From contig JAKTNV010000165.1 of assembly GCA_022747635.1 (NCBI GenBank), positions 248,001-312,000 on the forward strand: DNA of 64,000 nt, written 5' to 3'. Positions 1-9,631 of the stretch are shown here, one piece after another. Each line of letters starts with the position of its first letter. Positions within the stretch are counted from its first letter, which is position 1. The notes under the pieces were generated by a model. The model saw nothing but the letters and a program-made list of their open reading frames with translations, was not told the DNA's origin and did no database searches. This DNA comes from Hetaerina americana. Lineage: Eukaryota > Arthropoda > Insecta > Odonata > Calopterygidae. The translations under genes and the position numbers were made by a program.

Positions 1-780
1 GAGAGAGTCCGGCAGCGCCGCTCTCCGAATCCCGGCGGCCGAAGCCTCGGACGCCGGCGAAATTGAGACACTCGGTGAACACAGGCAGGACATGCCTGTG
101 CTCTGCTATCGAGGCCTCCTCTTAAACTCAGAAATTTTGAGGGTTTTAAAGGAACTAGATGTTGTGACGAAATACCGTACATACAACGCCACAGGTATTC
201 GTAGTCGTGTGCGGGATGCGCCACACGGTTAAAGAGCTAACTTTTAAACACTTATCTGTTATAACCTTGACAAATTTCAAATAAACTGAGGGAGATGCCG
301 GATGTGTCCGTGAAAAGTTACTTTTGCGGCATATCCCGCAGTTTCTTTGTCTCGTTTCGACTTTCAAATCATAGCGTAAAAGCAGTGAGGCGACATATTT
401 TGTCGACGCGTTCATAGTTTTTTTGTGATATTTTGATCTTTCTCATCTTTGGAATTGATTTCAATCGCCTGGCTCTAATCTTCTGCATACTTACGGTAGA
501 TATAGTCAAAAGCATTTATGATTCAATGCATTCATTGGTCGTAACTATCAATTATTTACCGCATGAATGGAGACTAATTTTTTTTCAAAATATAATTGAA
601 ATAGGTTCTTAACCCCTTAACATTTTCATTTTATAAATAAATATTCACATAACTTAAGACTGCTATTTTTTCATATTTATAATCACAGGTATGTGAAGCT
701 ATCTCTAAAATGACGATAAGTACAGATGAAATGGAAATTATAAAATAGATAGGACCGATATATTATTCAACTAATAAAAT
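1..780. other. Unassigned AT-rich DNA
   Basis: I recognise no gene here. The first 130 bases are GC-richer and hold a small hairpin (arms CACAGGCA and TGCCTGTG, 80-87 and 93-100). The rest is AT-rich. The longest open frame, 86 codons on the minus strand at 155-415, has no recognisable motif. Confidence 0.5.
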
Positions 781-791
781 ATTCCTGTTGG

Positions 792-793
<2 letters not shown>

Positions 794-854
<61 letters not shown>
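794..854. repeat. (AT)n microsatellite
   Basis: About 30 uninterrupted AT units directly abut the 5' end of the RTE-1 element. Open frames made of alternating Tyr and Ile across it are artefacts of the repeat. Confidence 0.98.
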
Positions 855-855
<1 letters not shown>

Positions 856-857
856 CC

Positions 858-1558
858 CTCCCCGGACTACAATCTTGACGTGGTGGAATGGCTCGCGCGT
901 TCCGATGACCCCTAGAGCTGTGCTGGCGGGAGTAATAATAATTGCTCCTGGTAGGGTCACCAATGCCAGATAGGTCGAAGGTTAGTAGTCAGACGAAAGG
1001 TAGTCCACGCAGCGTCTGTTCCTCAGTGAGGCGGCTGCAATGTCGTCGGACCCAAGTGGGGCGGCCAAGAAGTCATGGTGTCACGTTAAAAAAACTATTG
1101 AGGAAAGCAACGGGAAACTACCTCAATTACCATTCCAAAGATTAACATTATGGACTATACAAAGATTTTGAGTCCTGGCAACTATGGGGCTCGGCCCAAT
1201 CGGCCGTGTGTCGTACTCGGCAGCGGGGGAGGCAAGGCTTCCGCGGTTGTCATCCCACGAAACCCTTGCAAGAGAAAACCGGCAGCAGCGGGACAGAAAA
1301 CGCAGCAGAAGAAGACCAAATTAATTAGAGGTGTAGTTTTGAGGGGAGGCGACCGACAGCTAAGGTCATTTGCGCCATAGGGGAAGGACAGGAAAGGATG
1401 AAGGGTGGAGAGAAACCCGGCGTCGGCATTAGCCTACTCTTTACGAAAGGCGCCAAGGGGTCCGCGGCTTAACGTCCCATCCGACGGACGGCGTACTCAC
1501 TCAAAGTGCCCTCCACAAAGCACCGCAAGTAGGGATCGAGATACCTCTGACCAAATTA
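858..1558 (+). other. RTE-1 5' leader
   Basis: This moderately GC-rich stretch between the (AT)n tract and the endonuclease start has no recognised protein. A 76-codon frame at 1150-1380 is rich in Lys, Gly and Arg and could be a leader peptide or chance. I treat the region as 5' untranslated sequence of RTE-1. Confidence 0.5.
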
Positions 1559-2549
1559 ATTAGAATAGGAACGTGGAATGTTAGGACAATGATGAGGACA
1601 GGGAAACTGGAGAATGATAAGCGAGAGATGGAAAAAGGAAATATCGATATTTTAGGTCTATGCGAGGTGAGATGGAAATATAGCGGGAATAATTGGAGTG
1701 ATAAGTATAGAATAATATACAGTGGCGGGGACGAGAGCCAACGAGGGGTTGCTATAGTATTATATGAAGAGGTAGGGAGAAGCGTAGTCAACATAGAGCA
1801 GGTAACGGATAGAATACTACTAGTAGAGATAAAAACAGAACCGACGAACTTGGTCATTATTCTGGTATACATGCAACCGAGCAACCAGAAGGCAGAGGAG
1901 GTCGATAGGATATACGATCAGTTAGCGGACATAATGGCGTTTGAACCTGCAGGGAAACATTTGATAGTGATTGGGGATTGGAATGCGACGGTAGGCGAAG
2001 GAAGAGATGGTGATGAGGTCAGGGACTACGGTTTATGCACAAGGAATGACCGCGGGGAGAAAGCAGTTAAGTTCTGCTGGAGACGGGCTAGTCATCACCA
2101 ACACTTGGTTTAGACACCACAAAAGATGTAGGTATACATGGAAAATGCTAGGTGACTCAGAGAGGTATCAGCTAGATTATATAATGGTTAGACACAGGTT
2201 TAGCAACAGTGTGATAAATTCGCACAGCTTCCCGGGAGCGGATGCGGACTTAGACCACAATTTAGTTGTTATGAACTGTAGCGTCGGTATCGAAAAGATA
2301 CGGCACGGGCGGCGAGTTGGAAAATGGAATGTAGAAGAATTAAATGGTTTGAAAATGAAGGAATTCCAACAGGTGGTAGAGGAAATCATGGCGGATGGTG
2401 AAGAGCTACGTACTATCAAGGAAAAATGGGAATGTATGAAGAAAGGGTTATCTAAAGTTGCAAAAGACTCTATTGGAATCGTTAACGCTAAAAGGACCAC
2501 GAAACCATGGATTACGGATGAGATGATTACAAAGATGGATGACCTGTGA
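1559..2549 (+). pseudogene. RTE-1 endonuclease domain (broken)
   Basis: This is the apurinic/apyrimidinic-like (EEP) endonuclease that nicks target DNA to prime reverse transcription in the nucleus. The start reads GTWNVRTM, followed by DILGLCEVRW and the Asp/Asn motif GDWNATVG. A frameshift near 2078 moves the rest into another frame, which carries QLDYIMV and the His motif DLDHNLV, where this clade usually has SDHNLV. The reading frame ends at 2549 with KPWITDEM, typical of the spacer before RT. The domain order is normal for the family, but the frameshift means no full protein can be made. Confidence 0.88.
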
Positions 2550-2559
2550 AAATAGAAGA

Positions 2560-3511
2560 ATATAAATACAGAATTAGGCAAAATGAAGTATAGAGAATTA
2601 AACAATAAATTGAGGCGGGCAAAAAATAAAGCAAAAGAAATATGGTGGAAGACAGTGCGAGGATATGGAAAGTCTGTAGAGGAAGGGTGAAATCTGTGCG
2701 CTGTACAGCAATGTTAACTCTTTATCGGGAAGTAAGAAATGGAGATCAACGATCGCAGTTAGAGATAAGGTGGGTAAGGTAAAATGGGATGCAGGGAAGA
2801 TCCAAGAGAGATGGAAGGAATAACAAAGAACTTAGACCAACAAAGTTAGACACAGAAGAGGAACATGACGTAGAGGAAGATAGCTTAGGTGCAGGCATAC
2901 TAGACAATGAGATAGAAAAGGCATTAAGGGAGATGAAACTAAATAAGGGCGTGGGGGTGGATAACATTCCCGCCGAACTTTTAAAAGGCTGAGGAAAATG
3001 TGGGAGGAAGAGGCTATATGGGCTGATCCGTAGTATTTATGAGGTGAGAATCTGGCCGGAAGACTTTGTGAGATCATTTTTAATTTCAATTCCAAAAAGG
3101 TTAGGGGAAAATCATGAGAGGACTACAGGATGATAGGTTTGATATCCCATGCAGCTAAAGTTGTTCTCAGGATAATAAACAAAAGGATAGAGAATAGGGC
3201 AAATGATTACTTAGGGGAGGATCAGTTTGGGTTTAGGAAGGGGAAAGATACGCGTGATGCCATTGCAGTAATGAGATTATTAATCGTGAGGAATATAGAA
3301 CACAACCAGGATGTATTTGCCTGTTTTGTAGCTTTCGAAAAAGCATTTGATAGAGTGAATTGGGAAAAACTAATGAGTATATTGCAGGAAATAGGAATAG
3401 ATTGGTGGGACAGGAGGCTAATCCGCATGCTGTATATTTCTCAGACAGCTCAGATGCGAGTAGGGAATTGGGAGTCAGGTTGGGCAGGGTTAGAAAGAGG
3501 TGTAAGACAGG
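2560..3511 (+). pseudogene. RTE-1 reverse transcriptase, N-terminal half
   Basis: RT would copy element RNA into DNA at the nicked target. Visible pieces are ALREMKLNKGVGVDNIPAE (about 2920-2985), then after stops and a frameshift GLISHAAKVVLRI and QFGFRKGKDTRDAI (about 3130-3260), then motif A as CFVAFEKAFDRVNW. In motif A the catalytic Asp expected before FEKAFD is Ala, so this copy would be dead even without the insertion. The sequence stops at GLERGVRQ, where the 9.5-kb insertion begins, and continues at 13036. Confidence 0.85.
3499..3511. repeat. Target-site duplication, left copy
   Basis: The 13-mer GGTGTAAGACAGG occurs here and again at 13036-13048. It flanks everything between and restores a continuous RTE-1 RT motif. 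A 13-bp duplication is in the range made by target-primed reverse transcription of LINEs. Confidence 0.9.
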
Positions 3512-3547
3512 AATGAAGGATCTCAGGCTTTCTCGGCGAATAGTATT

Positions 3548-3640
3548 CAGGAATTTTTCTCGGGTTTCCAACCGGGTCAGGTTTCGGAGTACCGACGTTT
3601 CGATGGCTGACTCTGCCATCGTCTTCAGGGTTGAAGTGCA
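3548..3640 (-). repeat. 93-bp inverted end, left
   Basis: By eye it is identical over all 93 bases to the reverse complement of 12943-13035. On the minus strand it is the 3' tail of Jockey-1, about 23 bases after an AATAAA signal near 3660-3667. A further 36 bases (3512-3547) extend this tail to the target duplication. Confidence 0.95.
3593..3628 (-). ncRNA. Hammerhead-like fold in the Jockey-1 tail
   Basis: On the minus strand the order is CTGAAGA, then a stem GATGGC/GCCATC with loop AGAGTCA, then GAAAC and GTC. This matches the hammerhead core CUGANGA - stem II - GAAA - stem III - UH, with one extra C after CTGAAGA and almost no stem III. Small hammerhead variants with very short stem III are known from PLEs. 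Self-cleavage here is unproven, and the fold may be a relic. Confidence 0.4.
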
Positions 3641-3659
3641 TACCGTGTGACTATATGTT

Positions 3660-3793
3660 TTATTTGGGATTGCCGCCCTTGTGGCTTATCCCAATAAGGG
3701 GTGTTTTCGACAAGCGACTTTACCTATTTGTTTTGCTGATCAACACTTCAGCATTTTGGTTTTAAAAATTAATTAATTTTAATAGGTATTTAT
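3660..3793 (-). other. Jockey-1 3' untranslated region
   Basis: On the minus strand this lies between the ORF2 stop and the shared tail. It is AT-rich and ends with AATAAA just before the shared 93-bp tail, so the tail starts where a poly(A) site would be expected. Confidence 0.5.
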
Positions 3794-6519
3794 TCAACTG
3801 TCTCGGCGTCTTGCCTTGGGTAGTGGTTGGTCACTGTCGTCTTCTGTAATTGCCCTTGGCCTTTTATGGACATCCCATTTCTTTGAAACTGTATTTTTGC
3901 CAATATTTCGGAGAATTTCGTCATTTTTTGTTTCATGTTTTTTGTAGAAATTGATTGCTTTGTTTTTAATGTATTTGTCGATTTCTACTATTCCGGGCGT
4001 TGAGTAAAGGTCCTTCTCAGGGTAGTTATTTGGTAAACGAAAGATCATTTTGAGGGTTTTCTTTTCAAATCCATTAAATTGTAATTTTGCTGTCACATTT
4101 GCCATTCCTGCCCATGCCGTACTGGCGTATGTGACAATGGGTCTTATGCATGCTGTGTATAATTTCAGTTTTAATTTCCTGTCTACATTTCCTGATCTGA
4201 GCAGGTATGAAAGGCCTGCTCTGCTACCAGCTGCTTTGAGAATTGTTTTTCTTATGTGTGGGACGAAATGCAACACTGTGTCTAAAGTAACTCCTAGGTA
4301 TAGCGCCGTGTCTTTCCATTGGATTGGATTTCCCTCGATGTTTAAGGGATCTACGTAGTCTATTTTTCTTCGGGAGAAGATTACTGCTTGCGTCTTTAAT
4401 GGATTTAGGTTCATCCTTCACTCTCTATACCATTTTGCGAGCTTGTTAACTGCATCTTGTAAGTATTTTGCTGCGTATTTAGCCTGAACACTTCGGCTGA
4501 TAATGGCTGCATCATCAGCATAGAGAGCTAACATAGTATTCCCATTTTTTCCTATATTAGGGACATCTGCCGTAAATATTAAAAAAGGAACGGACCAAGG
4601 ACTGATCCCTGTGGAACTCCCGCAGAGATCATTCCTTCCCTGCTCAGGGCGTTGTCCCACCTTACTCGAAAGGTGCGGTCACTAAGATATGATTTTATTA
4701 ATTTTATCTGCCAGCAGGTGAAACCCATCACAGACATCTTCCTAATCAGTCCTTTATGCCACACTCTGTCGAACGCTTTGGATATGTCCAAGAACGCCGC
4801 GGCAGAGTATGCTTTTCTATTAAAGCTGTCTGCGATGAATTCAACAACTCTATGCAGCTGTTGCTCCGTTCCTCTCCCCTCCCGAAAGCCAAATTGTTCC
4901 GGTGGGATGATTCCCTTGTCGTCCGTGGTTTTTTGGTATAATGGCAGGATTAATTTCTCCAAAATTTTTCCCAATCCGGAGAGTAGCGATAATGGTCTGT
5001 ATTTGTCAGCAGTAAGTGGCCCCCTTCCGCCTTTTGGGATACACACTACTACTGATTTTTTCCATGGACTCGGGAAATGGCCTAGTCTAATGGATGAGTT
5101 TGCTATCTCTAGCATATATAATCCGGCAGCTCTGGGAATACGTTTGAGGATCTCGTTGGGTATTCTATCATTTCCAGTGGCTTTTCGAAGTGGTAGTTTT
5201 TTCAATACTGCCACTACCTCGTCAATTACAATTTCTGGAAACTCGTCATCTTCTCTGTAGTCTTCGGCACTGTCTTCTCCGTCGTCATCCAATCCATGAG
5301 GGGTTGTAAATACTCTTTCTAAATATGCTGCCATGTGATCAGCTTTCTCTTCGGCAGTAGTCAATTTCTTGTTTGGTGCTTTCAGAGCAGTTATCTTTTC
5401 TCTGCCTGAATTGCGGATTCTTTCTTCCCTGACCATTTTCCAAATGCTACCATCCTGCATATTCAATGAGGCCAGTTTGTCTTCCCACCTTTTTCTCCTT
5501 AGTTCTCTAATGTCGTCTCGCACATTGTGTTTTAATTTGTAGTAATCTCGCCTCAGATTATTGGTTCCAATGCGAATGTACCGCTTTCTGAGACGATTCC
5601 TCTCTCTAATCTTTTGTATTATTTCTGGCGGTAGAGAAAGGAAGTCTGGATTCCTCTTAGTCCCACAAGGAATTGCGTCTTTTATACCTTTCCTAATGAC
5701 GGAGGTTATGGTTTCCGCCATTGCGTCAAGCTCGGTGGGAGTTTCTGGTTTCGGTATTGTGACTGGAAGTAAGTCGGCAACTCTTTTACGAAAAAGCTCC
5801 CAATTTGCTTTCCCGTAAATGAGTCTGTCAGTGGTTGGAACTGGCATCACTGGTCCTTTTCCTAATTGTAGGATGACAGGTAAATGGTCGCTAGGTAGCG
5901 CAATGGATGTAGTTGCTTTTGCTCTTAACGTGAGACCGTGAAGAATGGCGATATCTATCACATCTCCCACTCCATTCCTCATTGGTCTCGTACTGTTGTT
6001 TGGAGCTACTATTCTTGCCTTATTGTCACATGTCCAGGTTCTTAACGTCTTGCCCCTACAATTCTCAGTCCTACAATTCCATTGGGGACTTTTAGCGTTA
6101 AAGTCTCCCGCTGCAATTGTTGGTTCTCCAGAAAATATTTTTCTGAGGTCATCAGCATGCAATGTCTTTGAGGGCGGGAGGTAACAGCTATATATCTTAC
6201 AGCCCGCCACTCTTATCCCCACTATTTCAATAGTCTTGGTATCAAGCGGTTCACTAAGATTGTATTGAGTTCCCTCTCTAATCATTATGGCAACACCGCC
6301 ACCTTTCTTGCCGTTGTTATCACGATCTTTTCTGATTACTGTCCAATTAGGAATATTGATGTTTTCCTTGGGTGTTAAATGCGTTTCGCTCAGCAGGCAG
6401 ATATTGCATTTCTTGTTATCTAGAAAATGTAACAATTCGTCAATTTTTCCTATTAATCCACCATTTACATTCCAAATGGTCACGGCCATTGAGGTATTTC
6501 GTAATGGTGTGTAATCCAT
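3794..6519 (-). pseudogene. Jockey-1 ORF2: endonuclease and reverse transcriptase
   Basis: This is a Jockey-clade ORF2 of about 908 codons, the usual length. The N-terminal EEP endonuclease shows TIWNVNGG, GDFNAKSPQWNCR and SDHLPVI. RT shows KYRPLSLLSGLGKILEKL, motif A FLDISKAFDRVWH, motif B AGVPQGSVLGP and motif C LYADDAAI, with catalytic aspartates present. Two lesions are visible: a frameshift near 4580-4600, right after motif B, and an in-frame TGA at 4418-4420, where a Trp would fit. Start and stop couple to ORF1: the ORF1 stop TAA and the ORF2 ATG share a base (TAATG at 6517-6521), which suggests reinitiation. The C-terminus has no RNase H, as expected for Jockey. Confidence 0.92.
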
Positions 6520-7910
6520 TATGGGTTTGCGGGTAAGAGCCTCATTAATAGTGTTGTGATGGCGGACATTTGTGTCTGCATCATTCTGACTAATTCTGTT
6601 AGAGCCGCCATCATTGCTCTTAGTTCCTCGTTCCCTTTTTCTGTTTGCTGTGTATTGTGCTCGTTGTTTTTTCCTTCTGCATTTGAGGGAATCGTCGTTT
6701 CAAACCCCGCTGAAACAGGTCTTTCTCTATGTATATTTTCCGTTGTGGCTCTTGGAGTTCTATTCCATGCGTTTACTGTTGGTAAGGGTGCATCCTTATA
6801 AGTTGGCAGGGCCTTTGGCGTCTTGGCATTTTGGTAGGCCTTGACTTTTTCCTGTCTAAGGGGACAGGCATTCGCAAATGAGACATGATCTCCTCCACAG
6901 TTGCAGCAAGTGGCTTTATCATCCCTTGTCTTGGTGCAGTCTCGTCCTTCATGTGGCCCTGCGCACTTATAGCATCTAGGTGCAGCTGTGCATCCCTTAG
7001 AGCCGTGACCATATCTATTGCATCGATAACACATTTGGGGAGTGTCGTATCGGTACACTTTTAATTTAGCTTGATAGAGGCAGATGGAATATATTTCGCC
7101 AATCCTGCTAGCTTTAAAGCCGTTCCCCATTTGTACCGTGACGGTATATATGTCGTCCCTTTTGCCTAGGGGCAGCGCTTTCAGGGCAGGTATTCCCTGT
7201 TCTTTTAAGTTTTCTACAATGTAGTCCAGGTCCATTTTTGGGCTCAGTCCGTGAATAACATATTTCTGGATCCTATTTTCTTTTGTTGCCCAGGTGGAAT
7301 ATTGCGCACCTGACTTATCCAAGAAATCTTTAATTTTTATGTAGTCGGCCTCGTTAGTCAATTGAAGGCGACAGCCTTCCTTCACTTTTCTTAGATAAAA
7401 CATCTGGTCCCTTGCCTGGTCCTTGATTGCTTTTACAAAGGCTGCTTGATCTTTTACTTCGTATATGATAATGGGTGGCGGACGTTTCCCTTTTTTAGGT
7501 GCACCACTTGGTGAATTGTTTCCTTCGGGCAATCTTCGGACACCATCTTGGCATTGTCCTATTAGTGGGTCGTATCGGTTGTTAACCTCTATTGAGTTTG
7601 GCGAAGTCTGGATAGTGTTGCTTCTCTTCCGTTTGTTTTTGCTCTCTGCAACGGTGATGAATATTCCACCCTCCTCCGTGTTGGTATCCATGTCCTCCTG
7701 TCCTTGCCTGTAACCCGTAAGATCAGCAGCATCAATAATCTGATTTCTATTTGGCGGAGTCTCAGGTCGTAAATCCTGTCTTGTCTCTCTTCTAAAGAGA
7801 ACAGACGATATTGCCGGTGGTAAGGGTATGTGCCTTTTTTCTGGCACATTGATTTCTTCCGTAGCCAGGGTTGTGGCCGCCTCTTTCTTCTTAGCGGGCG
7901 AGCGAATCAT
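6519..7910 (-). CDS. Jockey-1 ORF1: gag-like RNA-binding protein
   Basis: An intact 463-codon frame encodes the nucleic-acid-binding partner that would coat element RNA. The N-terminus is basic and low in order. The middle (residues about 150-280) starts with PPPIIIYEVKDQAAF and matches the PRE_C2HC region of Jockey gags. Three zinc knuckles follow at about 292-345: CYRCNRYGHGSKGC, CYKCAGPHEGRDC and CCNCGGDHVSFANAC. The C-terminus has a Met- and Leu-rich helix. The ATG chosen is the first in the frame; upstream is a 620-base leader to the promoter block. No lesions are visible, so this gene is younger or less decayed than its ORF2. Confidence 0.92.
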   Translation of the reverse strand: MIRSPAKKKEAATTLATEEINVPEKRHIPLPPAISSVLFRRETRQDLRPETPPNRNQIIDAADLTGYRQGQEDMDTNTEEGGIFITVAESKNKRKRSNTIQTSPNSIEVNNRYDPLIGQCQDGVRRLPEGNNSPSGAPKKGKRPPPIIIYEVKDQAAFVKAIKDQARDQMFYLRKVKEGCRLQLTNEADYIKIKDFLDKSGAQYSTWATKENRIQKYVIHGLSPKMDLDYIVENLKEQGIPALKALPLGKRDDIYTVTVQMGNGFKASRIGEIYSICLYQAKLKVYRYDTPQMCYRCNRYGHGSKGCTAAPRCYKCAGPHEGRDCTKTRDDKATCCNCGGDHVSFANACPLRQEKVKAYQNAKTPKALPTYKDAPLPTVNAWNRTPRATTENIHRERPVSAGFETTIPSNAEGKNNEHNTQQTEKGNEELRAMMAALTELVRMMQTQMSAITTLLMRLLPANP

Positions 7911-8531
7911 CTCCAGAGAGATATTCGCTCCCGCCTGATCTATCTCTTCTGTTTTCTCTTTTACCTACGCTCTATCCTACTCTCTAAGATCCGGATAGAA
8001 AAGAGGTCCCAAAAGCAATCCCACCGATCCGACTGCAAGCAGTGCGGGCACAGTGGGTCTTTGCCCCGGTTCCCCCCACTATTCCGGGCCCTAATTCCCT
8101 AATTGACTCCCTAAGAAGTGGACCCGCTTGGTTTCAAGAGGAGTGCAATGAGGTCAAAGCCCTCTTCCTCAAGTCCCCAAACGAGACAACAAACTCAGTT
8201 TTCGAGCACCACTCAAAGGTGAGAAGGTGGTTCTCAGTTACCCACCCCCCTCGAGAGCCTCTCCTCCCTCCCTGGCTCAGACGTAGGGCCCCTCGGTCCC
8301 GAAGGACACTTACTCGTCAGAGGAGCTGACCCTACACTTCACCAGAAATAAAAGTCACAAGATTGGCAACTTAATCAATTCCCAGGGGGAAAAGATGAGA
8401 ATGTTTCCCAAGGGAAACCTCGGCCACACTCGAGACTCAAAATGGCTTCTCCGAAGAGACACCGAAGACAGAAAGCGCTCGCACAAGTGCTCACTGCGAT
8501 CTCTTGAAGTCTTGAAGTGCATAGCATGGAA
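7911..8531 (-). other. Jockey-1 5' leader
   Basis: On the minus strand this runs from the TATA element (8548-8541) to the ORF1 ATG. It is GC-rich, with no recognised protein. A 95-codon frame on the plus strand (8042-8329) is Arg- and Pro-rich and looks like chance. Just after the TATA box the minus strand reads TGCACTTCAAGACTTCAAG, similar to the start of the 93-bp tail. Confidence 0.5.
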
Positions 8532-8540
8532 ATCGCCGGG

Positions 8541-8580
8541 TATTTATACATGTTGCGTGGGTCAGGTGTGGCCTGATTGG
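8541..8580 (-). promoter_or_regulatory. Leftward core promoter for Jockey-1
   Basis: On the minus strand, CCAAT (8580-8576) lies about 28 bases before TATAAATA (8548-8541), spacing plausible for a polymerase II core promoter. It faces Jockey-1 ORF1. Most Jockey elements rely on downstream internal promoters, so an upstream TATA box is unusual. Confidence 0.6.
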
Positions 8581-8726
8581 TCGTATGAGTTTCTTCGACC
8601 CGCTCCGGTCAATCGGCCTTGTTCCTGTGTGTTTCTCATCTTTTTTAGTATCGGCTTCCAACTATTACTTATCTGGAAGCCGGTGTCTCGGTTTAAGTTG
8701 TTTTTTTTTCGAAGAAACTCATCCGA

Positions 8727-8766
8727 CCAATCAGGCCACACCTGACCCACGCAACATGTATAAATA
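8727..8766 (+). promoter_or_regulatory. Rightward core promoter for Jockey-2
   Basis: This mirrors the leftward promoter: CCAAT at 8727-8731 and TATAAATA at 8759-8766, pointing toward Jockey-2 ORF1. A transcript starting about 30 bases after the TATA box would include the ORF1 start at 8858. Confidence 0.6.
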
Positions 8767-8857
8767 CCCGGCGATGCATCTCCCAAGGCGACACCTTGAC
8801 TACTTGCGGGGTGACGGCAAGAAACGGCTGGACGCCCTGCTCGGGGCGACGTGTTCA

Positions 8858-9631
8858 ATGGCCGTTATGGGCGCTCCCAACCCCACCCGTCCCCAGTCCC
8901 CTAAAACTAAAAGACCTTCCTTCTCCTTTGTAGTCCGCGGCGTTGACCTCCAAATGGACATCGCCGACATCAAAGATGCCCTCGCCGACGCCGGAGTCAA
9001 CGTGACCTCCCTCTGGTGGATCACCTCCCGGGCGACAAACCAGCTGACGACCATCCTCCGCTGCATCACCGAGGAGGCCGACAACGCATCCGCCATGATT
9101 GTCAACGGCCTACATTGCTATGGCCGTATTTATCGGTGCGAGCCGTCGCATCCACCCCTACCCCAACCACAATGGTGCATGAGGTGCCAAGGTTTTGGGC
9201 ATCCTACAGGGGAGTGTAGGATTCCCGCCAAATGCGCCCGCTGCGGTGCAGCACAAAGGGCATCCGAATGCACCGCCACGGCCTACCGCTGCCCTAACTG
9301 CGGTGGAGGCCACCATGCCGGCAACTGGCAATGTCCAAAACGTCCCACTGCCCCTTCCTCCCTTGCCACAACAGCCCCTATCCTCCCTGATCCTTCCCTT
9401 ACAGGAGCAGCCAAGGAAAACGCACCAGAGGCGAAGGAGGCCGTTACCAAGGGCGACCTTTTAAGGTTCATGTCCTTGGTATACGCCAACGCCGCACCCG
9501 GTCACCGCCAGTCTATGGAGAATATCCTTAACACAGCTGCGCGGTCCGTGTTTGGATTCAACGTTCTCCACCTCTATTCTAGAAACACTCTCTTCCCTGC
9601 CATTTCCTCCTACGCTTCCCGTTGCAGATGA
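8858..9631 (+). CDS. Jockey-2 ORF1: gag-like zinc-knuckle protein
   Basis: A protein of about 257 residues if read from the ATG at 8858 (MAVMGAPN). The frame is open back to 8585, but upstream ATGs lie in or next to the TATA arm and would fall before a normal transcription start. The middle, FVVRGVDLQMDIADIKDAL onward, matches the domain before the knuckles in Jockey gags. Three knuckles follow at about 9177-9332: CMRCQGFGHPTGEC, CARCGAAQRASEC and CPNCGGGHHAGNWQC. It is shorter than Jockey-1 ORF1 because it lacks the long N-terminal region, which may be natural or lost at the 5' junction. Its stop overlaps the ORF2 start as ATGA (9628-9631). Confidence 0.88.
   Translation: MAVMGAPNPTRPQSPKTKRPSFSFVVRGVDLQMDIADIKDALADAGVNVTSLWWITSRATNQLTTILRCITEEADNASAMIVNGLHCYGRIYRCEPSHPPLPQPQWCMRCQGFGHPTGECRIPAKCARCGAAQRASECTATAYRCPNCGGGHHAGNWQCPKRPTAPSSLATTAPILPDPSLTGAAKENAPEAKEAVTKGDLLRFMSLVYANAAPGHRQSMENILNTAARSVFGFNVLHLYSRNTLFPAISSYASRCR

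Larger units (their letters stand above)
8532..8775. repeat. 67-bp inverted repeat at the junction of the two Jockey 5' ends
   Basis: Arms 8532-8598 and 8709-8775 match at 66 of 67 bases. Between them lies a second, shorter hairpin: CGGCTTCCA (8652-8660) and TGGAAGCCG (8674-8682). Each arm holds a CCAAT box and a TATA box pointing outward. Confidence 0.93.

Noticed and set aside
763..973. Open frames of alternating Tyr and Ile over the (AT)n tract (also 54436-54765)
   Set aside because: They are translations of the microsatellite.
1501..1884. A 127-codon minus-strand frame over the RTE-1 endonuclease
   Set aside because: It is antisense to a clear endonuclease and shows no domain.
4652..6514. 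Open frames on the plus strand opposite Jockey-1 ORF2
   Set aside because: They are shadows of the coding strand with no motifs, while the minus strand has clear endonuclease and RT motifs.
8042..8329. 95-codon Arg/Pro-rich frame in the Jockey-1 leader
   Set aside because: It is on the opposite strand of the leader, has no family motif and no second copy.
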